Shown here: in pieces, positions 42,249 to 50,009 of the stretch
How the letters are laid out: the number at the start of each line of letters is the position of its first letter
Position numbering within the stretch: the stretch's first letter is position 1
Position numbers and translations under genes: made by a program
Source of the DNA: DATLGB01 sp963740765
GTDB lineage: Bacteria > Actinomycetota > Thermoleophilia > Solirubrobacterales > Solirubrobacteraceae
Reading direction: 5' to 3'
DNA length: 64,000 bases
NCBI GenBank assembly: GCA_963740765.1
Contig: CAVUFN010000015.1
Coordinates: 248,001 to 312,000, forward strand
Notes under the pieces: generated by a model
Databases searched by the model: none
Told to the model about the DNA's origin: nothing
Seen by the model: the letters and a program-made list of their open reading frames with translations, nothing else

Positions 42249-43436
42249 ATGATCGTCTGCCTCCAGCTGCCCCGCTTCGCGCTGACGATCGCCGCCGGCA
42301 AGGACGCGCAGCTCGTCGGCCCCCTGGCCCTCGCCCCCGAGGCCGGGCGCGAGCCGGTGGTGGGGGAGGTCTCCGCTGCGGCCGAGGCGTTCGGCGTCCG
42401 CGGCGGGATGCGGCTGGGGGAGGCACTCGCGCGCTGTCCCGAGCTGCGGCTCGTCCCGCCCGACCCCGCCGGCGTCGCCGACGCCCAGGAGGCGTTGCTG
42501 AGGGCGCTGGAAGCGATCGGCGCGGCGGTGGAGAGCGGCCGCCCCGGCCTCGCCTTCTTCGACGCCCATGCGCTGCGCCACATCCACCCCGACGTCATCG
42601 CCGAGGCCCGCCGCGCGGCCGGCAGGCCCGCCCGCGTCGGCGCGGGCCCGACCCGGTTCGTCGCGCTCGCGGCCGCCACCCGCGCGCGCCCCCGCAAAAC
42701 GGAGACGGTCAGCCAGGAGAAGGCCCGCGCCTACCTCGCCCCGCTCCCCGTCGCCCTGCTCAGGACCCTCGCCGAGGGCTGCGAGACCGACGAGGCGCTG
42801 CTCGTCCTTCCCGAGCCTCTGGAGCGCCTCGGCATCGGCACCCTCGGCGAGCTGGCCAAGCTCCCGCGCGCCGCCGTCGCCGACCGCTTCGGTGCACCCG
42901 GGCTCCGTGCCCACGACCTCGCCCGCGGCAAGGACGTCCCCCTCCGCACTCGGACGCCGCTCGAGCGCCTCGAGGAGCGGCTCGACCTGCCCGAGGCCGC
43001 GTCCGGCCCGCAGCTCGAGCAGGGGCTCGGCCTGCTGATCGACCGCCTGCTCGCCCGCGGCGAGCGCCGCGGCCGCGCGCTGCGCTCCGCCGTCCTCAGC
43101 GCGACCCTCGTCGAGGGCGGCACCTGGCGCGAGCGGATGGTCTTCCGCGAGCCGCTCGCCGACGCGAAGCGCATGCGCCTCGTCCTCGCCCCCAAGCTCA
43201 TGACCCTGCCCGCGCCCGCCGAGGACCTGCGGCTGCGCGCCGAGGGCTTCGGCCCACCCGGCGGCGCCCAGGCGGCGCTGCTGACCGAGCCCGCCGCCGC
43301 GCGGTCCGAGCGCCTCAAAGAGGCGGTCCGCCAGGCCCGCGCCGCCGGTGGCCCCGAGGCGGCCCTGCGCGTGCTCGCCATCGACCCCGACTCGCGCGTC
43401 CCCGAGCGCCGCCTCGCCCTCACCCCCTGGGAATGA
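42249..43436 (+). CDS. imuB: ImuB-like Y-family polymerase homologue
   Basis: The 395-residue product is of the Y-family fold but opens IVCLQLPRFALTIAAG, without the acidic D-x-D metal residues of active Y polymerases, as in ImuB. ImuB is a clamp-binding adaptor that recruits DnaE2 for mutagenic lesion bypass. No obvious clamp-binding motif was pinned down. Length is a bit short (about 500 in proteobacteria) but is in the actinobacterial range. The LexA box touches its start codon. No imuA is adjacent. Confidence 0.85.
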   Translation: MIVCLQLPRFALTIAAGKDAQLVGPLALAPEAGREPVVGEVSAAAEAFGVRGGMRLGEALARCPELRLVPPDPAGVADAQEALLRALEAIGAAVESGRPGLAFFDAHALRHIHPDVIAEARRAAGRPARVGAGPTRFVALAAATRARPRKTETVSQEKARAYLAPLPVALLRTLAEGCETDEALLVLPEPLERLGIGTLGELAKLPRAAVADRFGAPGLRAHDLARGKDVPLRTRTPLERLEERLDLPEAASGPQLEQGLGLLIDRLLARGERRGRALRSAVLSATLVEGGTWRERMVFREPLADAKRMRLVLAPKLMTLPAPAEDLRLRAEGFGPPGGAQAALLTEPAAARSERLKEAVRQARAAGGPEAALRVLAIDPDSRVPERRLALTPWE

Positions 43437-43669
43437 AGCGCCTCAACGCCCCGAAGCCCGTGCGCGTGCGCACCGGTGAACGCGGCCGGCCCGTCGCCAT
43501 CGACGGCCGCGCGGTCGACGCCGTCCGCGAGTCGTGGCTGATCGAGGACCGCTGGTGGACGGACGCGCCCCTGCGCCGCCGCTATTGGGAGGTGGTGACG
43601 GCAGATGGGCGCAGCGTCACCATCTATCGCGATCTCGACGCTGGCGCCTGGTTCTCCCAGAAGGCTTAG
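43433..43669 (+). CDS. small imuB-linked protein (DUF6504-like)
   Basis: The 78-residue product is basic and aromatic: WLIEDRWWTDAPLRRRYWEV and VTIYRDLDAGAWFSQKA. It resembles what I recall as DUF6504, a small domain found near imuB/dnaE2. Its ATG overlaps the imuB stop (ATGA), so it is made with imuB and should be SOS-induced. Role in translesion synthesis is inferred from linkage only. Confidence 0.65.
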   Translation: MKRLNAPKPVRVRTGERGRPVAIDGRAVDAVRESWLIEDRWWTDAPLRRRYWEVVTADGRSVTIYRDLDAGAWFSQKA

Positions 43670-43672
43670 GCT
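43667..43672 (+). promoter_or_regulatory. leaderless-type -10 box (TAGGCT)
   Basis: TAGGCT begins at the stop codon of the DUF6504-like gene and ends 8 nt before the PPK2 ATG, so PPK2 may also be expressed without SOS induction. Confidence 0.45.
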
Positions 43673-43680
43673 CCCGGCCG

Positions 43681-44526
43681 ATGGGATCGATCCGCGCGAA
43701 GCTCGGCCTCCCGCCCGGTCCCGTCGACCTCGGCGCGATCGACACGCGTGCGACGCCCGGTGCCCCCAAGGGCGGCAAGCAGGCGGCGCGCGACCACCGC
43801 CACGAGACGGGCGACGTGCTGGCCGACCTCCAGGAGCGGCTCGTCGCCGAGGCGACCGTCGAGGACTCGCGCCGCCGCGTCCTGCTGGTCCTGCAGGGCA
43901 TGGACACGTCGGGCAAGGACGGCGTCATCAAGCGCGGCCTCGGCGGCATGAACGCGAAGTGGCTGGACATCACCGGCTTCGGGCCGCCGACCCAGGAGGA
44001 GCTCGACCACCACTTCCTCTGGCGCATCCGCAAGGCGCTGCCGGAGGCGGGTCACGTCGGCGTCTTCGACCGCTCCCACTACGAGGACGTCGTCGCCGTC
44101 CGCGTCCGCAACCTCGCCCCCGAGGACGTCTGGCGCCCGCGCTTCGAGGAGATCAACGCCTTCGAGCGCCAGCTCGCCGACGACGGCTGCACGATCGTCA
44201 AGGTCTTCCTGCACATCAGCCGCGACTACCAGCTCGACCGCCAGCTGCGCCGCATCGACCGGCCCGACAAGCGCTGGAAGTTCGCGCAGTCCGACCTCGA
44301 GGACCGCGAGCGCTGGCCGGAGTTCCAGGCCGCCTACGAGGAGGCCATCGAGCGCACCAACACGGACGCCGCCCCGTGGTTCGTCGTCCCCGCCGATCGC
44401 AAGTGGTACCGGATGTGGGCGGTCTCCCAGCTGGTGCTGGAGACCCTGCGCGACCTGGACCCCCAGTTCCCGACGCGGCCTGAGTTGGACCTTCCGGCGC
44501 TGCGAGAACGCCTGCAGAACAGCTGA
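43681..44526 (+). CDS. ppk2: polyphosphate kinase 2 family protein
   Basis: The 281-residue product has the PPK2 kinase core: Walker A in LLVLQGMDTSGKDGVIK (about 60-76), the lid/Walker B region FDRSHYEDVVAVRV, and DKRWKFAQSDLEDRERW. It phosphorylates nucleoside mono- or diphosphates from polyphosphate. Lying inside the SOS mutasome locus it could supply dNTPs or NTPs during repair, but this is inference. The length suits a class I PPK2. Confidence 0.9.
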   Translation: MGSIRAKLGLPPGPVDLGAIDTRATPGAPKGGKQAARDHRHETGDVLADLQERLVAEATVEDSRRRVLLVLQGMDTSGKDGVIKRGLGGMNAKWLDITGFGPPTQEELDHHFLWRIRKALPEAGHVGVFDRSHYEDVVAVRVRNLAPEDVWRPRFEEINAFERQLADDGCTIVKVFLHISRDYQLDRQLRRIDRPDKRWKFAQSDLEDRERWPEFQAAYEEAIERTNTDAAPWFVVPADRKWYRMWAVSQLVLETLRDLDPQFPTRPELDLPALRERLQNS

Positions 44527-44541
44527 CGTCCGGGCCGGGTG

Positions 44542-44555
44542 CGAACATGTGTTCG
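44542..44555. promoter_or_regulatory. LexA (SOS) box of dnaE2
   Basis: CGAACATGTGTTCG fits the SOS box exactly and lies 5 nt before the dnaE2 ATG (44561). Confidence 0.9.
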
Positions 44556-44560
44556 TACAG

Positions 44561-47500
44561 ATGTACGTCGAGCTCCACTCCCACTCCGCGTTCTCGTTCC
44601 TGGACGGGACCTCGCTGCCGGACGAGCTGGCCGGCGCGGCGGCGCAGCTCGGCTATCGCGCGCTGGCGCTGACCGACCACAACGGCGTCTTCGGTTCGAT
44701 GGAGCACGCGCAGGCCTGCCACGCGCTGGGGATCCAGGCCATCCACGGGGCGGAGGTGGACGTCACCGATGATCTGTTCCCGTCCACCCACCCCCTAGCC
44801 ACCCGTCATCTGACGCTGCTGGTGGAGACGGCGCGCGGCTGGAGCAACCTGTGCCGGCTGCTCACCCGCGCGCACCGGGACACGCGGGCGCCCGACGGCG
44901 GCCGCGTGATCGTCCCGCCCTCCGTCCCGCTGGAGGAGGTGCTCGCGCGCGCGGAGGGGCTCGTGTGCCTGAGCGGCTGCGCGCGCCAGGGCGTGCGGGA
45001 CGAGCCGACGCTGCGGCGGCTGCTGGGCGCGTTCGGGCCCGCCAACCTGCGCGTCGAGCTGCAGCGGCCGTTCCAGCGCCATGACCGGGCGCTCAACCGC
45101 GGGCTGTCGGCACTGGCGCGCCGGCTCGGGATCCCGTGCGTGGCAACGGGCAACGTCCACGCGCACTCGCGCGAGCGCGCGCGGCTGCAGGACGCGTTCG
45201 TGTCCATCCGCGAGCACGCCACGCTGGACGCGAGCGAGCCCGTGCGTCGCGGCAACCACGCGCACGTGCTCGCCTCGCCGAAGGCGATGGCGGCGCGCTT
45301 CGCCGACCACCAGGACGCGGTGCGGGAGACGCTGCGGCTCGCCGACCGGCTGCGCTTCGACCTGACCAGCGACCTCGGCTACCGCTACCCAGGCGCGGAG
45401 AACGAGGACGCCGATCACGAGCTGACCGTCCTGTGCGCGGATCGCTTCGACCACCGCTACCCGGCCGGTCACGCCCGCCGGGACGAGGCGCTGGCCCGCC
45501 TCGACGAGGAGCTGCGGGTCATCCGCTCGCTCGGGCTGTCGGGCTTCTTCATCCTGCACTGGGAGCTGCTCGAGCTCGCGCGCGCCGTGGCGGCCGAGGT
45601 GCGCGGGGTGGGTGGGGGCGGGTCAGTGCGGGGGCTGCTGCCGCCGGGCCGCGGCCGCGGGTCGTCCGTGTCCTCGATCGTCTGCTACCTCACCGGCCTC
45701 TCGCACATCGACCCGATCGAGAACGAGCTCTTCCTCGGCCGCTTCCTCAACGAGGAGCTGACCGCGCTGCCGGACATCGACCTCGACTTCCCGCGCGACA
45801 TCCGCGAGCAGCTGATCCCGCGCGTCCACGACAAGTACGGCCGCGACCGCGCCGCGCTGGTCGCGGCGTTCCCGACCTACCGCTCCCGCGGGGCGATCCG
45901 CGAGATCGGCAAGGCACTCGGCCTGCCGCCGGGGGAGATCGAGCGGGTCGCCCGCGTGGCCGAGCCGTGGGCTCAGGCCGTCGAGGAGGACGTCAACCTC
46001 GCGCTGGGCGCCGCCGCCGAGGCGGCCGAGGGCACGCACACGGCGAAGGCAGCCGCGTCATCGGTCCCACCCACCCCCAACGGTCCGTCCCCGGTCGGCC
46101 CGGCGCCCTGGACCGCGGCGGCGGGGGAGGCCAATCGCGCTGCGCTCGGCGTCGCCACGTCGCGCGAGGGCGGCCCGGACCCGGGGCTGGAGCCGCGGCT
46201 CGCCGGCGCCCACGACCCGTCGGGCGCGCACTTCCACGACGCCTACGGCGACACGCGCTCGCGGGAAGCGCGTGCCGCCCGCGAAGCGGCGACCCGTGCC
46301 TCGAACGCCGCGCGCGCCTTCGAGCAGGACCGCCACCACGCCGCGAGCGAGCGCGCCACCGCCGCCCAGCGCGATCGGGACGGCGACGCCCGCAACTTCG
46401 ACTGGGCGCCACCCGTCCCCACCCACCCGGACAAGGGGTGGGTGGGGACGGGCGACGGCGAGCGCCCTGCAGGGCGAAGTCCTGCGGGGCGCTGGGGGTG
46501 GCTCTCCCACCTGGCGGGCGAGGCGTACGGGCTGCCGCGCCACCTGTCCCAGCACCCGGGCGGGATGATCGTGGCGACCCGGCCGCTGATCGACTGCGTC
46601 CCGCTCGTCCCCGCCGCGATGCAGGGACGGCAGATGTGCCACTGGGACAAGGACTCGTGCGCGGATGCGGGCTTCCTGAAGATCGACCTGCTCGGCCTCG
46701 GGATGCTGTCGGCGGTCGAGCGGGCGGTGGAGGAGATCGCGCGCGTTCGCCACGAGCGGATCGACCTCAGCCGCATCCCGTACGACGACAAGCCGACCTA
46801 CGCGGCGATCCAGAAGGCGGACACGATGGGCGTCTTCCAGATCGAGAGCCGCGCCCAGATGCAGTCGCTGCTGCGCACCCGGCCGGAGACGCTGGACGAC
46901 CTGACGATCCAGGTGGCGATCGTGCGGCCGGGGCCGATCGTCGGCGGCGCCGTCAACCCGTACATCGACCGCAAGCAGAAGCTGCGCGCGAACCCGGACT
47001 TCAAGATCCCCTACGAGCACCCGTCGCTCGAGCCGGTGCTCAAGGACACGCTCGGGACGATCATCTTCCAGGATCAGGTGATCGAGGTGGCGATGGCGTT
47101 CGCCGGCTTCACGCCCGGGGAGGCGGAGGGCCTGCGGCGGGCGATGAGCCGCAAGCGCTCGGCGGCCGCGATCGAGGCCCACCACGAGCGCTTCGTCCAG
47201 GGCGCCGCGAGGACCCACGGCGCCGACCGGGAGACGGCCGAGCGCGTCTTCACGATGATCGCGGGCTTCTCGGGCTTCGGCTTCCCCAAGGCCCACGGCG
47301 CCGCCTTCGGGCTGCTCGCCTACCAGTCGACCTGGCTGCGTGTGCACTACAAGCCCGAGTTCACCTGCGCGCTGCTCAACGAGCAGCCGATGGGCTTCTA
47401 CCCGTCGGACACGCTGATCCACGAGTGCCAGCGCACGGGGATCGAGATCCGCCCGCCCGACGTCAACGAGTCACGGGTGCTGTGCCACGTCGAGTCCGTG

Positions 47501-48457
47501 GGGGAGCACCCGGTCATCCGGATCGGGCTGGGCTACCTCAACGGCGCGCGGGCGGACGAGGTCAAGGCGGTCGTCTCCGAGCGCGAGGCGCACGGCCCGT
47601 ACGGGTCGCTGGGGGAGCTGGCCTCGCGGGCCGGGGCGGGACGGCCGTCGCTGTCCGTGCTGGCCTGGTCGGGCGCGTGCGACAGCATCATCGGCGCGCA
47701 GGAGGCGCTGACGAAGTCGGCTGCCGGTGGCGAGGCTTCTGGCCGAGACCGAGAGAGCCGCCGCCAGGCGCTGTGGCAGCTCGGTATTGCCGCGCCCGCG
47801 CAGCGGGCGAAGGAGGGCGACCAGCTGGCGCTGCCGCTCGACCTGCCGGAGGCGCCCGACCTCAAGCCGCTGGAGGCGTGGGAGCGGATGGTCGCCGACT
47901 ACGCGACAACGGGGGTGACGGCGGGCGCGCACCCGATGGCGCTCGTGCGCGAGGACCTGCCCGCCGACGTCGTCCACGCGGGCGACCTGGAGCGGCTGCG
48001 CCACGGCGAGCGGATCCGGATCGGCGGCCTGGTGGTGGCGCGGCAGCGGCCGGCGACCGCCAACGGGATCGTCTTCATGCTGCTCGAGGACGAGCACGGG
48101 ACGATCAACCTCGTCGTCCCGCCGGCGACCTACGACCGCGACCGCCTGGTGGTCCGCGGCGAGCCGCTCGTCTTCGCCGAGGGCCGCCTGGAGAAGCACC
48201 CGAAGGCGGCGGGGGCGATCAACATCGTGGTGGACTCCATCCGCCCGCTGGACACGACCCGCATCGGCGCCGCGGGTGACGTGATCCCGCTGCTGGTCTC
48301 GGACCCCGGCAGCCCGGACCCGCAGGCCGACGCCGAGCCCGTCGAGCCGTGGGCGCCGGCGGCGGCCGCCGCCGGGGGACACGGGCCCGCCCGCCCACGC
48401 GACTTCGCCGCCGTCGCCCCGCCCGTGCAGAGCTTCGGGCAGGGGCGGAGCCGGTGA
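44561..48457 (+). CDS. dnaE2: error-prone DNA polymerase DnaE2 with a low-complexity insertion
   Basis: The 1298-residue product has the PHP domain (YVELHSHSAFSFLDG), the catalytic palm with the acidic residues in DIDLDFPRD, the QIESRAQMQSLLR finger region, and an OB domain near the end (LEDEHGTINLVVP). About 1050-1100 residues is normal; the extra length is mostly a segment of about 165 residues (about 481-646; Ala/Arg/Pro-rich) between VAEPWAQAVEEDVNLALG and LAGEAYGLPRHLSQHPGGM, which encodes long inverted repeats. The gene remains open. The LexA box and imuB next door define an SOS mutasome. The start ATG gives the conserved MYVELHSHS. Confidence 0.93.
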   Translation: MYVELHSHSAFSFLDGTSLPDELAGAAAQLGYRALALTDHNGVFGSMEHAQACHALGIQAIHGAEVDVTDDLFPSTHPLATRHLTLLVETARGWSNLCRLLTRAHRDTRAPDGGRVIVPPSVPLEEVLARAEGLVCLSGCARQGVRDEPTLRRLLGAFGPANLRVELQRPFQRHDRALNRGLSALARRLGIPCVATGNVHAHSRERARLQDAFVSIREHATLDASEPVRRGNHAHVLASPKAMAARFADHQDAVRETLRLADRLRFDLTSDLGYRYPGAENEDADHELTVLCADRFDHRYPAGHARRDEALARLDEELRVIRSLGLSGFFILHWELLELARAVAAEVRGVGGGGSVRGLLPPGRGRGSSVSSIVCYLTGLSHIDPIENELFLGRFLNEELTALPDIDLDFPRDIREQLIPRVHDKYGRDRAALVAAFPTYRSRGAIREIGKALGLPPGEIERVARVAEPWAQAVEEDVNLALGAAAEAAEGTHTAKAAASSVPPTPNGPSPVGPAPWTAAAGEANRAALGVATSREGGPDPGLEPRLAGAHDPSGAHFHDAYGDTRSREARAAREAATRASNAARAFEQDRHHAASERATAAQRDRDGDARNFDWAPPVPTHPDKGWVGTGDGERPAGRSPAGRWGWLSHLAGEAYGLPRHLSQHPGGMIVATRPLIDCVPLVPAAMQGRQMCHWDKDSCADAGFLKIDLLGLGMLSAVERAVEEIARVRHERIDLSRIPYDDKPTYAAIQKADTMGVFQIESRAQMQSLLRTRPETLDDLTIQVAIVRPGPIVGGAVNPYIDRKQKLRANPDFKIPYEHPSLEPVLKDTLGTIIFQDQVIEVAMAFAGFTPGEAEGLRRAMSRKRSAAAIEAHHERFVQGAARTHGADRETAERVFTMIAGFSGFGFPKAHGAAFGLLAYQSTWLRVHYKPEFTCALLNEQPMGFYPSDTLIHECQRTGIEIRPPDVNESRVLCHVESVGEHPVIRIGLGYLNGARADEVKAVVSEREAHGPYGSLGELASRAGAGRPSLSVLAWSGACDSIIGAQEALTKSAAGGEASGRDRESRRQALWQLGIAAPAQRAKEGDQLALPLDLPEAPDLKPLEAWERMVADYATTGVTAGAHPMALVREDLPADVVHAGDLERLRHGERIRIGGLVVARQRPATANGIVFMLLEDEHGTINLVVPPATYDRDRLVVRGEPLVFAEGRLEKHPKAAGAINIVVDSIRPLDTTRIGAAGDVIPLLVSDPGSPDPQADAEPVEPWAPAAAAAGGHGPARPRDFAAVAPPVQSFGQGRSR
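46412..46492. repeat. double palindrome inside the dnaE2 insertion
   Basis: CCCGTCCCCACCCACCC (46412-46428) pairs perfectly over 17 bp with 46436-46452. Directly after, GCGCCCTGCAGG (46462-46473) pairs with CCTGCGGGGCGC (46481-46492), 11 of 12. Both hairpins fall in the extra segment that normal DnaE2 lacks. Related C-rich units occur at 44779-44795, 45605-45622 (opposite strand) and 46063-46078. Confidence 0.7.
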
Positions 48458-48483
48458 TGGGACCACCTCGCCGCGCGAGCGGG

Positions 48484-48489
48484 TAGGGT
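48484..48489 (+). promoter_or_regulatory. leaderless-type -10 box (TAGGGT)
   Basis: TAGGGT lies 10 nt before the cytochrome c ATG at 48500, with no Shine-Dalgarno sequence between. Confidence 0.45.
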
Positions 48490-48499
48490 TCCGGCGCGC

Positions 48500-49000
48500 A
48501 TGGCCGTTCTCGTCTTCGTCCTGGTCTGGGCCTTCGTCGCCGTCGGCCTCGTCGTCATCGGTATCCGCTCGGGCCGTGGCGGCGCGCCGCCCAAGGTCAA
48601 CACGTCCCGCGGCGGTCGCGCGTACTGGTACGTCGCCTTCGCGTTCGTGCTGCTCGGCTTCGGTGCGGGCGTGCCGATCGCGTCGAGCCTCGGCCGCGAC
48701 AGCGACTCCAAGTCCTTCCCACAGGCGGACATCACGAAGTTGACCTCCGCGCAGGAGCACGGCCGCGAGGAGTTCCACCAGTTCTGCAGCCTGTGCCACA
48801 CGCTGGCCGCCGCCAACTCGGTCGCCCAGGTCGGTCCGAACCTGGACACCCTGCGGCCGACGAAGGGCCTCGTCCTCGACGCGATCAAGAACGGTCGCGC
48901 GCGCGGCAACGGTGCCATGGCGCGCAACCTCGTCTCGGGCAAGGACGCCGAGGACGTCGCCGAGTTCGTCTCCCTGGCCGTCGGTCAGAAGGGCAAGTAG
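48500..49000 (+). CDS. membrane-anchored class I cytochrome c
   Basis: The 166-residue product has two N-terminal membrane helices (VLVFVLVWAFVAVGLVVIGI; YVAFAFVLLGFGAGVPIA) and one heme domain with CSLCH (CxxCH) at about 94-98 and a distal Met candidate in NGAMARNLV. The ccm genes earlier in the window would attach its heme. It probably passes electrons to an oxidase or similar complex; no oxidase is adjacent. Confidence 0.9.
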   Translation: MAVLVFVLVWAFVAVGLVVIGIRSGRGGAPPKVNTSRGGRAYWYVAFAFVLLGFGAGVPIASSLGRDSDSKSFPQADITKLTSAQEHGREEFHQFCSLCHTLAAANSVAQVGPNLDTLRPTKGLVLDAIKNGRARGNGAMARNLVSGKDAEDVAEFVSLAVGQKGK

Positions 49001-49113
49001 CGCGAAACCCCGAGCGGGTTCTGCGGTACTAGCCTTGCACGGCGTTTCCCGGCGAACACCTGGGGTACGCGGGGGGTCGAGGGCCTGACCAGACCCAAGG
49101 AGATGTCCGACCC

Positions 49114-49566
49114 ATGAGTCACTCTGCACTTGCTATCGAGGGGTTCTACGACCACGAGGAGCAGACGCAACGCCGCGCGCCCGATTGGGGCGGCGACGAT
49201 CTCTTCACGACGGCGCCACCGCGGCGCCGTCAGGCTCGCGGCACCCGCGACCTCGGCGAGGACGGCCGTTTCGCCCGGACGCGCGGCGATCACGCTCCGA
49301 GCGTCCCGTCACGCCACGATGAGTGGATCTCGGCCGCCGACGAGGCGCCGACGGCGGCCGACTTCGATCGCTACCTCGAGCCGGTGCCCGCGGGACGCCG
49401 CACCGTGACCATCACGGGCCGGGCGGGCGGATTCCATACCACGGTGACCCGCCGCCCGGCCCGCACGATCGACGAGCGCATCGCCCATCGGCCCGAGCGC
49501 ATCGCCTCATGGACCTGCGCGATGGGGTTCCTGCTGATCCTCCTCGCGATCCTGACGTCCCACTGA
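49114..49566 (+). CDS. C-terminally membrane-anchored protein, unknown
   Basis: The 150-residue product is mostly charged and disordered, with a basic Pro/Arg stretch (TTAPPRRRQARGTRD), and ends in a single membrane helix (WTCAMGFLLILLAILTS), so it is a tail-anchored type. The ATG has AAGGAG at a long spacing (about 13 nt). No known domain; third-position GC supports coding. Confidence 0.65.
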   Translation: MSHSALAIEGFYDHEEQTQRRAPDWGGDDLFTTAPPRRRQARGTRDLGEDGRFARTRGDHAPSVPSRHDEWISAADEAPTAADFDRYLEPVPAGRRTVTITGRAGGFHTTVTRRPARTIDERIAHRPERIASWTCAMGFLLILLAILTSH

Positions 49567-49584
49567 CGGCCGTTCGCGGCTAGA

Positions 49585-49599
49585 CTTACCCCTGGTAAG
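49585..49599. promoter_or_regulatory. HxlR-type operator palindrome
   Basis: CTTACC-CCT-GGTAAG is a perfect 6-bp inverted repeat ending 2 nt before the regulator ATG and overlapping a TAGACT -10-like box (49581-49586). HxlR proteins commonly bind such TTAC/GTAA dyads, so this is a likely autoregulatory site. Confidence 0.65.
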
Positions 49600-49601
49600 C
49601 C

Positions 49602-49958
49602 ATGCCGCCCGGCCCGAAGCGCACCGCCGTCGCCACCCTCGCCCCGCCCGGCGAGATGTGCCCCCACCTCCACGAGGCCGTGGAGCTGATCGGCAAGCGC
49701 TGGTCCGGCGCGATCGTCTACGTGCTGCTCGAGAACCGCAAGCCGATGCGCTTCTCCGAGGTCGGCCAGGCCATCCCGCAGCTCTCCGACCGCCTGCTCT
49801 CCGAGCGCATGAAGGAGCTCGAGGCGCGCGGGATCGTGGAGCGCACCGTGCACGCCGAGGCGCCCGTCCGGGTCGAGTACGAGCTGACCAGGATGGGTCG
49901 TGAGCTCGCGCCGACGCTCGCGGAGCTTCGCCGATGGGCGCTCCAGTACCTCGCGTGA
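49602..49958 (+). CDS. HxlR-family transcriptional regulator
   Basis: The 118-residue winged-helix protein has the HxlR hallmarks: an early Cys (EMCPHLHEAVELIGKRWSG), the recognition part FSEVGQAIPQLSDRLLSERM and the wing RVEYELTRMGREL. Several HxlR members sense electrophiles or oxidants by that Cys (about residue 20). The palindrome at its start supports autorepression. Target genes beyond itself are not identified. Confidence 0.92.
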   Translation: MPPGPKRTAVATLAPPGEMCPHLHEAVELIGKRWSGAIVYVLLENRKPMRFSEVGQAIPQLSDRLLSERMKELEARGIVERTVHAEAPVRVEYELTRMGRELAPTLAELRRWALQYLA

Positions 49959-49996
49959 TTGTCCGCGAGGACAAGCGCCGCAGCCGCTCGCGCGGT

Positions 49997-50002
49997 TAGG
50001 CT
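49997..50002 (+). promoter_or_regulatory. leaderless-type -10 box (TAGGCT) of glnA
   Basis: TAGGCT is followed by 7 nt (CCGCGCG) and the glnA GTG, the expected geometry for a transcript that begins at or within a few bases of the start codon. Confidence 0.55.
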
Positions 50003-50009
50003 CCGCGCG

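Noticed and set aside
42219..42250. A sigma-70 promoter for imuB from TTGCGC at 42222.
   Set aside because: No acceptable -10 box lies 16-18 bases downstream; the LexA box itself occupies that space.
46005..46500. The dnaE2 insertion considered as a frameshift or a pseudogene break.
   Set aside because: The frame is open through the whole segment and conserved DnaE2 sequence resumes directly after it, so the polymerase appears intact.
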